This document shows positions 1-7,483 of a stretch of DNA of 43,388 nt, piece after piece. The first letter of the stretch is position 1. Every line of letters begins with the position of its first letter. The notes under the pieces are model-generated. The model worked only from the letters and a program-made list of their open reading frames with translations. It was not told the origin of the DNA and searched no databases. A program made the position numbers and the translations under genes. The DNA comes from an uncultured Collinsella sp. (GTDB taxonomy: Bacteria > Actinomycetota > Coriobacteriia > Coriobacteriales > Coriobacteriaceae): assembly GCA_900542125.1 (NCBI GenBank), contig UQMO01000014.1, positions 1 to 43,388 of the forward strand. Reading direction: 5' to 3'.

Positions 1-48
1 CGAGATTCATGAGCGTCTCGTGGGCTCGGAGATGTGTATAAGAGACAG
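1..48 (+). other. Illumina Nextera adapter (non-genomic)
   Basis: Bases 15-48 equal the 34-nt Nextera Read 2 transposase adapter, ending in the Tn5 mosaic end AGATGTGTATAAGAGACAG. Bases 1-6 (CGAGAT) match the end of the P7 flow-cell oligo, and bases 7-14 (TCATGAGC) sit where the 8-nt i7 index belongs. The inverted copy at the other end confirms a library artefact. Translating it creates the spurious start MYKRQ on the first gene. Confidence 0.97.
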
Positions 49-1497
49 GGCCCGATGCTGCTGGGCGTGCTGCTCCAGGTGGGTATCTTGGTGCTGTGCG
101 GTTTGTGGGGTGTGGGCCGTGCCAACCAGGATCTGCTGGTGTGCATGGTGACCTACACACTGCTGGCCTCGCTTTTGCTCACGAGCTTTTTCTCCATGCC
201 GGTCACGCGCTTTTTGGCCGACATGCTTTTTGCCGAGCGCGAGGATGAGATTCTGCCTTCGTTTTGGGGCTCCAGCGCCATCATGCTCGTTGCGGGCACC
301 GTGCTCTACGGCGCCTTTTTGCTGTTCTCGGGCGCCACGCTGCTGCAGGGGCTGCTGTGCCTGTGGCTGTTCAACATTATGATCGTCAACTGGAACGGCA
401 TGAGTTACCTCACGGCCATCAAGGATTACCGCGGCATCCTGTGCAGCTTTGCGGCCGCCATTGGCGTGGCGTGCCTGTTCGCCCTGGCCGCGCTGGCGCT
501 GGGACTGCCGCCGGTCGAGGGCCTGTTGGCGTCAATTGCTCTGGGCTACGGCGTCATGCTCGCCTGGGACGTGGTGCTGCTGTACCGGTATTTTCCTCAG
601 AGCGACCGCAGCCCCTGGCCCTTTTTGCGGTGGCTCGATCAGTTTATGCCGCTGGCGCTCACGGGTCTGTTAACCAATCTGGGGCTCTTTGCGCACCTGG
701 TGATTATTTGGGCCGGTCCCATTGGCGTGCAGGTCAAGGGCTTGTTTTATGGTGCGCCCTACTACGATGTGCCGGCGCTCATTGCGTTTTTGACGATCCT
801 GGTCACGACCGTCAACTTTGTGGTCTCGGTCGAGGTCAACTTCTATCCGCGCTACCGTGACTACTACAGCCTGTTCAATGACGGCGGCGTGGTAGGCGAT
901 ATTGTGGTGGCCGAGGAGGAGATGCTCTCCACGCTCAACAGCGAACTGCGCTTTTGTGCGCTCAAGCAGCTGTTTGTGACCGCGGCGGTCATTTCGCTCG
1001 AGACCACGGTGCTGTCGGCCCTACCGTTGGGCTTTAACAACCTTATGCACGGGTATTTTCGCACGCTGTGCGTGGGCTATGGCCTATATGCCGTGGGCAA
1101 TACGGTGATGCTCATCTTGCTGTACTTTACCGACTACAAGGGAGCCGTGCTAGCTTCGGGCCTGTTTGCCGTTGTGGCCGGGCTGGCGACTGCCGTGTCG
1201 TTGCTTTTGCCGCAGCAGTTTTACGGCTTTGGCTTTTTGTTGGGTGCGGCGGTGTTTTTTATCGTGGCGCTGCTGCGGCTCGATACCTATACCGCCAACT
1301 TGCCGTATCGTATCCTGAGCCAGCAGCCCATTGTGGCGACCGACAAAACGGGTCGCTTTACACAGCTGGGCCGGGTGCTCGACCGTGTTGAGCAATGCTA
1401 CGAGGACAAGCGCGCGGGCGGTGAGCCGCGCAGTGCGTTTGAACGTATGGTGGTTCGCCTGTACCAAAAACATTGGGGAGGTTCTGATGATCGATAA
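49..1497 (+). CDS. pelG: PelG-like exopolysaccharide transporter (5'-truncated)
   Basis: The frame is open from the adapter junction to TAA at 1495-1497, giving 482 genomic residues. It is a polytopic membrane protein with about twelve hydrophobic segments and a soluble C-terminal tail. The segment around NFYPRYRDYY, then an acidic stretch (VAEEEMLSTLNSELRF) and KQLFVTAAVI, is characteristic of PelG, the inner-membrane component that exports Pel polysaccharide. The native start is missing: family members begin with a short cytoplasmic segment of about 30 residues before the first membrane span, and here the sequence opens at that span. The apparent ATG at 34 lies in the adapter. It overlaps the next gene by 11 nt, implying translational coupling. 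Other pel genes would be expected upstream, outside the window. Family call is by motif recognition; a generic flippase-fold transporter is the alternative. Confidence 0.8.
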   Translation, partial: GPMLLGVLLQVGILVLCGLWGVGRANQDLLVCMVTYTLLASLLLTSFFSMPVTRFLADMLFAEREDEILPSFWGSSAIMLVAGTVLYGAFLLFSGATLLQGLLCLWLFNIMIVNWNGMSYLTAIKDYRGILCSFAAAIGVACLFALAALALGLPPVEGLLASIALGYGVMLAWDVVLLYRYFPQSDRSPWPFLRWLDQFMPLALTGLLTNLGLFAHLVIIWAGPIGVQVKGLFYGAPYYDVPALIAFLTILVTTVNFVVSVEVNFYPRYRDYYSLFNDGGVVGDIVVAEEEMLSTLNSELRFCALKQLFVTAAVISLETTVLSALPLGFNNLMHGYFRTLCVGYGLYAVGNTVMLILLYFTDYKGAVLASGLFAVVAGLATAVSLLLPQQFYGFGFLLGAAVFFIVALLRLDTYTANLPYRILSQQPIVATDKTGRFTQLGRVLDRVEQCYEDKRAGGEPRSAFERMVVRLYQKHWGGSDDR

Positions 1498-3256
1498 GTT
1501 GATGTCTCGCCGCTGCCTGATCGAGGCAGCTGCCGGCGCTCTGTTGCTTTCGGGCTGTTCGTCTCAGGACGAATCCTCGACCAAAAAGGTCAAAAAGCAG
1601 GACAAGATTAAAAAGGCCGAGGCCTCCGACCAATCCAAGCACCTGCGCGACAAGGACGAGCTCTACGAGGTCTACGATGACTCGGGTATTGTGACCATGT
1701 ACCTGACGGTCTCGCGCGGCAACAGCTCCGAGAATACCGACCACAGCTGGGCCGAGATCAACACGTACTCGGTGTATGACTATGCCGACATGGGCGTGAC
1801 GCGCTATCAGGTTATGGGCCTGCTGCAGCCGGGCGACGAAGACGGCCCGGTGGCCGGCGAGGTTGGCTATGGCGAGGAAGCGCCCAATGCCACCGTGCAA
1901 GTGCGTGGTCAGACATCGAGCAATAACTCGCAAAAGAATTACAAGGTGGAGCTCAAAAAGGGCAAGGGTACCTGGCGCCAACAGCGCGCGATTGCGCTCA
2001 ACAAGCACATGGGCGAGGGTATGCGTTTTCGCAACAAAATGGCCTACGACCTTATCCGTGGGATTCCCCAGATGATGGGCCTGCGCACGCAGTTTGTGCA
2101 TCTGTGGGTGTGCGACCAGACCGAAAAGTCCAACGACACCTTTGAGGACTACGGCCTGTTTACGCAGGTGGAGCAGCTCAACAAGACGGCGCTTAAGGCA
2201 CATGGCCTGGATAAGAGCGGGCACCTGTACAAGGTGAACAGCTTCGATTTCCATCGCTACGAGGATACCATTAAGCTCGCCGACGATCCCGACTACAATC
2301 AGGCAAACTTTGAGGGCATGCTCGAGATTAAGGGCGATTCGGACCACACCAAGCTCATCGAGATGCTCGATGAGCTCAACGACGAATCGCAAAAGATCGA
2401 CGACGTGCTCGGCGCCTACTTCGATACCGAGAACCTGGTCTATTGGCTGGCGTTTCAGATCCTGACGGGCAACTGCGATACGCAGAACCGTAACTGCTAT
2501 CTGTACAGCCCGCTCAACTCAAATACCTGGTACTTATTAGATTGGGATAACGACGGCATGCTGCGCAAGCTGGAGCTTTCTCTTTCCGGGTTTTCGGACT
2601 ACGCGAGCTGGGAGCGCGGCGCAAGCAACTACTGGGGCAACGTACTGTTCAATCGTGCGCTGCGCAGCAAGGCGTTCCGCGGTGAGCTCGATCGCGCCGT
2701 CAAGGACCTGCGCTCGTATATGACCGAGGCACGCCTGACCAAGATGATCAAGCACTACCGCGAGGTGACTGAATCCCTGGTCTTTGCTTCGCCCGATATC
2801 GACAATCTGCCTGTCACCAAGGACCAATACGAGCAGATCGCCGCGTCGATTCCCTCCGAGATCGAGGAGAACTACAAGAGCTTTCGCGAGAGTTTTAAAA
2901 AGCCCATGCCGTTCTACATCGGCGTGCCGCAGATCGATAACGGTAAGCTGCGCATTAACTGGGATGCGTCCTACGACTTTGAGGCGCGCGACATTCGCTA
3001 CACCGTAGAGCTTGCGCGCGACTATGCCATAAGCGACGTGTTCTTTAAGGCCGAGGACGTGCTGCTTCCCGAGGTGACCTGCGATGCGCCCGATGCCGGC
3101 CAGTATTTTGTGCGCGTGCGTGCCGCCAACTCCGACGGCTTTACGCAAGATGCGTTTGACTACTATGTGACTGACGACGGTAAGCACTACGGCATGAAGT
3201 GTTTTTACGTGCAAGACGGCGGTAAGGTCGTGGAGGACACGTATGAGGAGGGCTAG
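1487..3256 (+). CDS. CotH kinase-family lipoprotein
   Basis: The 589-residue protein starts at ATG 1487, set by GGGGAGGT at 1475-1482. An upstream in-frame extension is ignored because it lies inside pelG. The N-terminus has SRRCLIE, which resembles a twin-arginine motif, then a hydrophobic run and lipobox LSGC with Cys24, so it is predicted to be an outward-facing lipoprotein. The CotH domain follows: VQVRGQTS near residue 140, the NYKVELKK strand, NCDTQNRNCYLY near 327-338 and DWDND at 352-356, which carries the acidic metal/ATP-binding residues of this atypical kinase family. A C-terminal beta-rich segment of about 100 residues looks like a fibronectin-type module (YFVRVRAANSDG). CotH of spore formers phosphorylates coat proteins; the substrate here is unknown. 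It overlaps pelG and the VTC gene. Confidence 0.85.
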   Translation: MIDKLMSRRCLIEAAAGALLLSGCSSQDESSTKKVKKQDKIKKAEASDQSKHLRDKDELYEVYDDSGIVTMYLTVSRGNSSENTDHSWAEINTYSVYDYADMGVTRYQVMGLLQPGDEDGPVAGEVGYGEEAPNATVQVRGQTSSNNSQKNYKVELKKGKGTWRQQRAIALNKHMGEGMRFRNKMAYDLIRGIPQMMGLRTQFVHLWVCDQTEKSNDTFEDYGLFTQVEQLNKTALKAHGLDKSGHLYKVNSFDFHRYEDTIKLADDPDYNQANFEGMLEIKGDSDHTKLIEMLDELNDESQKIDDVLGAYFDTENLVYWLAFQILTGNCDTQNRNCYLYSPLNSNTWYLLDWDNDGMLRKLELSLSGFSDYASWERGASNYWGNVLFNRALRSKAFRGELDRAVKDLRSYMTEARLTKMIKHYREVTESLVFASPDIDNLPVTKDQYEQIAASIPSEIEENYKSFRESFKKPMPFYIGVPQIDNGKLRINWDASYDFEARDIRYTVELARDYAISDVFFKAEDVLLPEVTCDAPDAGQYFVRVRAANSDGFTQDAFDYYVTDDGKHYGMKCFYVQDGGKVVEDTYEEG

Positions 3257-4034
3257 CGCGCTGCTTGAGCGCTTGGCGGCCCCGCCTGTGCGTGCCACGC
3301 AGGAGCGTTACCGCCATGAGCTCAAATATCTCATTAACGAGGGCGAGCACGCCGCGCTTGCCTGTCGCATGGCGCCGGTGTTTAAGCTGGACAAGCATGC
3401 GCGGGCGGGCGGTTACACTATTCGCAGCCTGTATTTTGATGACTACCGAAACTCGGCCTACGAGGAAAAAGACGCCGGCATTCTCATGCGCAAAAAGTAT
3501 CGCGTGCGCATCTATAACGGCAGCGACAAGGTGATTAAGCTTGAGCGCAAAACGAAGTACGGCAGCTGGATCTACAAGGAGGACGCGCCGCTTACGCGCG
3601 GTGAGTTTGAGCAGATTCTGGCTGGCGACTACGACTTTTTGCTGAGGAGCCCTTATCCGCTCTGTCGCGAGTTCTACATCGAGTGCATCTGCAACATGAT
3701 GCGCCCGCGGACCATCGTGGACTACGAGCGCGAGCCGTGGGTGATGGACGAGGGCACCGTGCGCATCACGTTTGACATGAACGTGCGTGCCGCGGTGGGT
3801 AGCTTCGACATCTTTGATGCGACGCTGCCCGCGCTGCCCGTGCTAGAACCCGGCAAGCTGGTGATGGAGGTCAAGTTTACGGAGTTTTGCCCGCAGCTCG
3901 TGCGCGATATGGTGCCGCCGGGCGCGGCCGAACTCACGGCGGTCTCCAAGTACTGCCTGTGTTACGAAAAGACCGCCTACCTGCGCGGATTTAATTACTG
4001 GGAATCGGATTTTGAGAACCGAGGGGATATTTAG
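3243..4034 (+). CDS. VTC-domain polyphosphate polymerase family protein
   Basis: The 263-residue protein starts at ATG 3243 after GGAGG in the end of cotH, with a 14-nt overlap. The VTC domain fills nearly the whole chain: RHELKYLI at the start, IRSLYFDD, KYRVRIYN, IKLERKTKYGSWIYKE, VDYERE, VRITFDMNVRA, VMEVKFTE and SKYCLC. These basic and acidic beta-strand motifs line the tunnel that, in yeast Vtc4, binds nucleotide and growing polyphosphate. In bacteria the domain is often found next to CotH and DUF4956 proteins, as here. No membrane segment is seen, so it probably works in the cytoplasm beside the DUF4956 partner. Polyphosphate synthesis is a family-level inference; another triphosphate or polymer substrate is possible. 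Confidence 0.85.
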   Translation: MRRASALLERLAAPPVRATQERYRHELKYLINEGEHAALACRMAPVFKLDKHARAGGYTIRSLYFDDYRNSAYEEKDAGILMRKKYRVRIYNGSDKVIKLERKTKYGSWIYKEDAPLTRGEFEQILAGDYDFLLRSPYPLCREFYIECICNMMRPRTIVDYEREPWVMDEGTVRITFDMNVRAAVGSFDIFDATLPALPVLEPGKLVMEVKFTEFCPQLVRDMVPPGAAELTAVSKYCLCYEKTAYLRGFNYWESDFENRGDI

Positions 4035-4037
4035 ACC

Positions 4038-4703
4038 ATGAGCACCAGGGACTTTTTTAAGAACTCCGTCTTGGAGGCGTTTGGCCAGGTCGACCCTGCC
4101 AAGATCGGCCTTTCGCTGCTCGTGGCGCTCGCCATGGGCATCCTGATCTATTACGTGTACAAGCGCTTTTTTACCGGCGTGGTGTATTCGCGCAGCTTTG
4201 CCGTGACGCTCGTGGGCATGTGCGTGCTCACCTGCATGGTCACGCTTGCGATCTCGACGAACGTGGTCATCTCGCTCGGTATGGTCGGTGCTCTGTCAAT
4301 CGTCCGCTATCGTACGGCGGTCAAGGACCCGCTCGACCTGCTGTATCTGTTTTGGGCCATTACCACGGGCATTACGGCCGGCGCCGGCATGTATGCGCTC
4401 GTGGGGCTCACGGCGGTGGTGATCGTGTTGATGATCGCCGGCTTTGCGAGCCACCAGGACAAGGCGCGCGTGTACATGATGGTCATCCACTACACGGGCC
4501 AGACCACCGGCGACGATATCGTGCGTGCATTTGGGCGCACCAAGTTCACCGTCAAGTCCAAGACCATGCGCGGCGACAACGTCGAAATGGCTGCCGAGGT
4601 GTTCTCGGATGGTGTAGATATGCCCTATGCTGACGCCATCCGCGCGCTCGACGGCGTGGAGGACCTCACGCTCATCCAGTACAACGGCGAATACCACGGG
4701 TAA
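4038..4703 (+). CDS. DUF4956 membrane protein
   Basis: The 221-residue protein starts at ATG 4038, three bases after the VTC stop. About four hydrophobic segments occupy the first 145 residues. The signature GALSIVRYRTAVKDPLDLLY, a cytoplasmic loop conserved in DUF4956, lies near residue 85 and is followed by LFWAITTGITAGAG. The C-terminal 75 residues are soluble and mixed alpha/beta. Function is not established. Its constant association with VTC and CotH genes suggests a membrane partner or channel of the VTC protein, by analogy to the membrane subunits of the yeast VTC complex. It is the last gene of the pelG cluster; a short hairpin with a T-run follows. Confidence 0.85.
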   Translation: MSTRDFFKNSVLEAFGQVDPAKIGLSLLVALAMGILIYYVYKRFFTGVVYSRSFAVTLVGMCVLTCMVTLAISTNVVISLGMVGALSIVRYRTAVKDPLDLLYLFWAITTGITAGAGMYALVGLTAVVIVLMIAGFASHQDKARVYMMVIHYTGQTTGDDIVRAFGRTKFTVKSKTMRGDNVEMAAEVFSDGVDMPYADAIRALDGVEDLTLIQYNGEYHG

Positions 4704-4714
4704 TTTGGTTCCGG

Positions 4715-4732
4715 CGCTCGCTAGCGTTTTTT
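4715..4732 (+). terminator. Weak intrinsic terminator after the pelG cluster
   Basis: A short stem CGCT/AGCG (4715-4718 with 4723-4726) with loop CGCT is followed directly by six T residues (4727-4732). The stem is only four to five pairs, so efficiency is doubtful, but position and T-run fit the end of the operon. Confidence 0.4.
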
Positions 4733-4741
4733 CGACCTGGG

Positions 4742-4795
4742 TGAAATCGATTCATCCGGAGTGCCTTCATGGGTATCATGATGAAAGCGATTTCA
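4742..4795 (+). promoter_or_regulatory. scrR promoter with LacI-type operators
   Basis: A -10-like TATCAT at 4774-4779 has a weak -35 (TTCATC, 4751-4756) at 17-nt spacing. TGAAAGCGATTTCA at 4782-4795 fits the LacI/cre-family pattern TGWAANCGNTNWCA at every fixed position and would cover the transcription start. A poorer site, TGAAATCGATTCA (4742-4754), overlaps the -35. The arrangement implies autoregulation by the downstream repressor. It also argues that translation starts at 4811, because the operator would otherwise lie inside the coding region. Confidence 0.6.
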
Positions 4796-4810
4796 ATGAC
4801 AGGGGTACTC

Positions 4811-5791
4811 GTGGTAAAGATGAAAGATGTCGCCGAGCTGGCGGGCGTTTCGAGCGCCGCCGTCTCGCGCTACCTCAACGGTGGGTATATCTCGGCGGAC
4901 AAGGCCGATCGCATTAAGCAGGCGATTGAGCTGACCGGATACGTGCGGTCCAGCCAGGCTCGCGCGCTGCGCACCGGTTCCACCAAGCTCATCGGCGTCA
5001 TCGTGCCTAAGATCAACTCGGAATCCGTGAGCCGCATTACCGCCGGCATTGGCCAGGTGCTCGGTCACCGTGGCTACCAGATGCTGCTTGCAAACACCGA
5101 CAACGCGGCCGATCGCGAGCTCGAATACCTCGATTTGTTCCAAAACCACCCAGTTGATGGCATTGTGCTGGTGGCAACCATGATCACCGACGAGCATCGT
5201 CGGGCGATTGAGTCGTGCCGCGTGCCCATTGTGCTGATTGGCCAGAATGTCGAGGGTGCGGCGTGCGTCTATCACGACGATTACGAGGCCGCCTTTGAGC
5301 TGGGCCATGCGCTTGCGGGTCGCGTGGACGGCAAGATTGCCTACATTGGAGTTACCGAGGAGGACCGCGCGGCTGGTTATGACCGCCGTCGCGGTTTTGA
5401 GGCCGGCCTGCGCGCCGCGGGCATGGCGCTTGATCCGAGCCTGATTCGCCAGGGGTCCTTTACGCTCGACTCGGGCTATGGTGCGGCGCGTGAACTGCTT
5501 TCCGTCGCTCCCGATGTTTCGTTTATCGCCTGCGCGACCGACACCATGGCGGCGGGTGCGCTGCGTGCCATCGATGAGGTTCGCGGCATGGGCGAGGGCA
5601 TACACTGCGTGAGCGGTTTTGGCGACAACGCGTTTTTGCGCGCGCTGACGGGCGGCATTCCCACCGTGCATTATGGTTACCTGACCAGTGGCGTCGAGGC
5701 GACCAATATGTTGCTCAACACGCTCGATGGCGTGGAGGGGGAGAGCGGTCTCAAGACGCTCAAGCTCGGCCATCAGCTTATGAATGTCTAG
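4811..5791 (+). CDS. scrR: LacI-family sucrose operon repressor
   Basis: A 326-residue regulator. GTG 4811 is chosen because AGGGG at 4801-4805 lies five bases upstream; ATG 4820 is the alternative, and the ATG at 4769 would read through the promoter/operator. The N-terminal LacI helix-turn-helix begins MKDVAELAGVSSAAVSRYLN, followed by the hinge region with ARALRTGSTKLIGVIVPK. The remainder is a periplasmic-binding-protein-like effector domain. The phrases KINSES and LLANTDN recall ScrR-type repressors, which respond to sucrose-derived sugar phosphates. It sits directly upstream of a sucrose PTS and GH32 gene, and operator palindromes lie before both its own gene and scrA, so it probably represses both. 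Ligand identity is inferred from context. Confidence 0.85.
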   Translation: MVKMKDVAELAGVSSAAVSRYLNGGYISADKADRIKQAIELTGYVRSSQARALRTGSTKLIGVIVPKINSESVSRITAGIGQVLGHRGYQMLLANTDNAADRELEYLDLFQNHPVDGIVLVATMITDEHRRAIESCRVPIVLIGQNVEGAACVYHDDYEAAFELGHALAGRVDGKIAYIGVTEEDRAAGYDRRRGFEAGLRAAGMALDPSLIRQGSFTLDSGYGAARELLSVAPDVSFIACATDTMAAGALRAIDEVRGMGEGIHCVSGFGDNAFLRALTGGIPTVHYGYLTSGVEATNMLLNTLDGVEGESGLKTLKLGHQLMNV

Positions 5792-5879
5792 GTTTTGGGC
5801 ACGTCTGTCTGCCTCTGAGTCGCCTGTTTTTGCCTTAAAACTACCTTTCGCCGGCTTTTTCCTACCGTTCACCCTACTA

Positions 5880-5893
5880 TGAAAACGATTACA
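5880..5893 (+). promoter_or_regulatory. ScrR operator O1 of scrA
   Basis: TGAAAACGATTACA matches the LacI-family pattern TGWAANCGNTNWCA. It abuts a possible -10 (TACTAT, 5875-5880), so bound repressor would cover the transcription start. No convincing -35 was seen, which may mean the promoter needs help or lies slightly elsewhere. Confidence 0.7.
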
Positions 5894-5905
5894 GACATAT
5901 GAAAC

Positions 5906-5919
5906 TGAAAACGATTACA
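5906..5919 (+). promoter_or_regulatory. ScrR operator O2 of scrA
   Basis: This is a second, base-for-base identical copy of TGAAAACGATTACA, 26 bp from the first. It lies between the presumed transcription start and the scrA ribosome binding site at 5960-5970. Two in-phase identical sites suggest cooperative binding of repressor dimers or a tetramer. Confidence 0.7.
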
Positions 5920-5975
5920 GTTTAAGTGTCAAAGATGGCCGGGTGCACATGCGCCCGTTGGAGGAAAGGGAAGTC

Positions 5976-7376
5976 ATGGACTACCGCAAATCAGCCCAAG
6001 AGGTGCTCGACAACATCGGTGGCGCCGACAACGTTGTTTCGGCCGCACACTGCGCCACGCGTCTGCGCCTGGTGATTGCCGATAACGCCAAGGTTGACAA
6101 TGAGGCCCTCGAGAATATCGACGGCGCTAAGGGCGTCTTTGAGGCCCAGGGCCAGCTGCAGATTATTTTTGGCACCGGCACCGTCAACAAGGTCTACGAG
6201 GAGTTCATCGCGCTCAGTGGCGTCGAGGCTGCCACCAAGGCCGAGGTCAAGGAGGCCGCGGCGCAGCAGCAGAACATCTTTATGCGTGCCATTAAGGTGC
6301 TCGGCGACGTCTTTGTCCCCATCATCCCCGCCATCGTGGCTTCGGGCCTGCTGCTGGGCATTATGAGCGCCCTCAACTTTATGGCCTCCAACGGCTTTAT
6401 CGCGCTCGACACCAATAACTTTATCTATAAGATCGCCGACCTGGTCTCGGGCACGTCCTTCGGCATTCTGCAGATCCTGATCGGCTACTCCGCGGCTAAG
6501 GCCTTTGGCGCCAACCCGTATCTGGGCGCCGTCGTCGGCGGTGCGTTCATCAACTCCTCGCTGCAGAGCGCCTACACGGTTGCCTCCGAGGGCGTGCAGA
6601 CTATGGTCACCGTCATTCCCGGCGTGTACAGCTTTGAGTGGGTCGGCTATCAGGGCCATGTGATCCCCATCGTTATCGCCTGCGCCATTCTGGCCTTCCT
6701 CGAGAAGCGTCTGCACAAGGTCGTTCCCGAGATGTTCGACCTCTTTGTGACCCCGCTCGTCTCGGTGTTCGTGACCGTGCTCGTGACGCTCGTTGCCGTC
6801 GGCCCCATCTTCGTGTGGGCCGAGAACGCCATCCTCGGTCTGATCCAGGCCCTGCTGACCCTGCCCTTCGGCATCGGTTCCTTTATCGTCGGCCTGTTCT
6901 ATGCCCCCACGGTCGTTACCGGTATCCACCAGATGTACACCGCCATCGACCTGGGCCAGCTCGCTCAGTACGGCGTGACCTATTGGCTGCCCATCGCCAG
7001 TGCCGCCAACATCGCCCAGGGTGGCGCTGCGCTCGCCGTTGCCTTTAAGACCCGCGATGCCAAGATTAAGGGCCTGGCGCTTCCTTCGGCTCTGTCCGCC
7101 TTTATGGGCATTACCGAGCCTGCCATCTTCGGCGTGAACCTGCGTTTCTTTAAGCCCTTCATCGCCGGCTGCATCGGCGGCGGTTGCGGTGCCCTGGTCT
7201 GCGCACTCACCTCGCTTGCTGCTTCCGGCACGGGCGTTACCGGTATCTTCGGTATCCTGCTGTGCCTGGCCCAACCCGTGCAGTACACGATCATGTTTGC
7301 GGTCGCCGCGCTGGTTTCCTTTGGCGTCTCGTTTGTCCTGTACAAGGACGAGCCCAAGGCTTCCGAGCAGGCCTAA
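5976..7376 (+). CDS. scrA: PTS sucrose transporter subunit EIIBC
   Basis: A 466-residue protein. ATG 5976 is set by GGAGGAAAGG at 5960-5969; an upstream in-frame ATG at 5943 lacks a site. Residues 1-80 form the glucose-superfamily EIIB domain with the phosphorylated Cys26 in AAHCATRLRL. From about residue 105 a hydrophobic EIIC domain follows with about ten spans and the sugar-binding loop GITEPAIFGVNLR near residue 380, typical of sucrose/trehalose members. It imports sucrose and phosphorylates it to sucrose-6-phosphate. No EIIA domain is fused or encoded nearby, so phosphate must come from a EIIA of another system. Specificity is supported by the adjacent GH32 hydrolase and ScrR-type repressor; trehalose or another beta-fructoside is the alternative. 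Confidence 0.88.
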   Translation: MDYRKSAQEVLDNIGGADNVVSAAHCATRLRLVIADNAKVDNEALENIDGAKGVFEAQGQLQIIFGTGTVNKVYEEFIALSGVEAATKAEVKEAAAQQQNIFMRAIKVLGDVFVPIIPAIVASGLLLGIMSALNFMASNGFIALDTNNFIYKIADLVSGTSFGILQILIGYSAAKAFGANPYLGAVVGGAFINSSLQSAYTVASEGVQTMVTVIPGVYSFEWVGYQGHVIPIVIACAILAFLEKRLHKVVPEMFDLFVTPLVSVFVTVLVTLVAVGPIFVWAENAILGLIQALLTLPFGIGSFIVGLFYAPTVVTGIHQMYTAIDLGQLAQYGVTYWLPIASAANIAQGGAALAVAFKTRDAKIKGLALPSALSAFMGITEPAIFGVNLRFFKPFIAGCIGGGCGALVCALTSLAASGTGVTGIFGILLCLAQPVQYTIMFAVAALVSFGVSFVLYKDEPKASEQA

Positions 7377-7396
7377 GAGCTTTTGATTGAGGGAAT

Positions 7397-7421
7397 GCCC
7401 GCGGGCTGTATGCTCGCGGGT
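7397..7421 (+). terminator. Hairpin between scrA and scrB
   Basis: GCCCGCGGGC (7397-7406) pairs with GCTCGCGGGT (7412-7421) in ten pairs including two G-U, with a five-base loop. Only a GTTT run follows, so it is more likely a partial terminator or an RNA-stabilising hairpin that lowers scrB output relative to scrA than a full stop. Confidence 0.4.
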
Positions 7422-7483
7422 GTTTCCCGCATCTGGCGCCGATCTGTGGCGCCTTGTAACTTTCGATCCGTTAGGACTTTGAT

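Noticed and set aside
4769..4810. ATG 4769 as the start of scrR
   Set aside because: It lacks a ribosome binding site, and the segment contains the -10 and a perfect operator; GTG 4811 with AGGGG fits the family N-terminus.
5880..5919. Genuine CcpA cre sites
   Set aside because: The motif fits cre, but CcpA is a Firmicutes regulator and a local LacI-family repressor is encoded next door, which explains the sites more simply.
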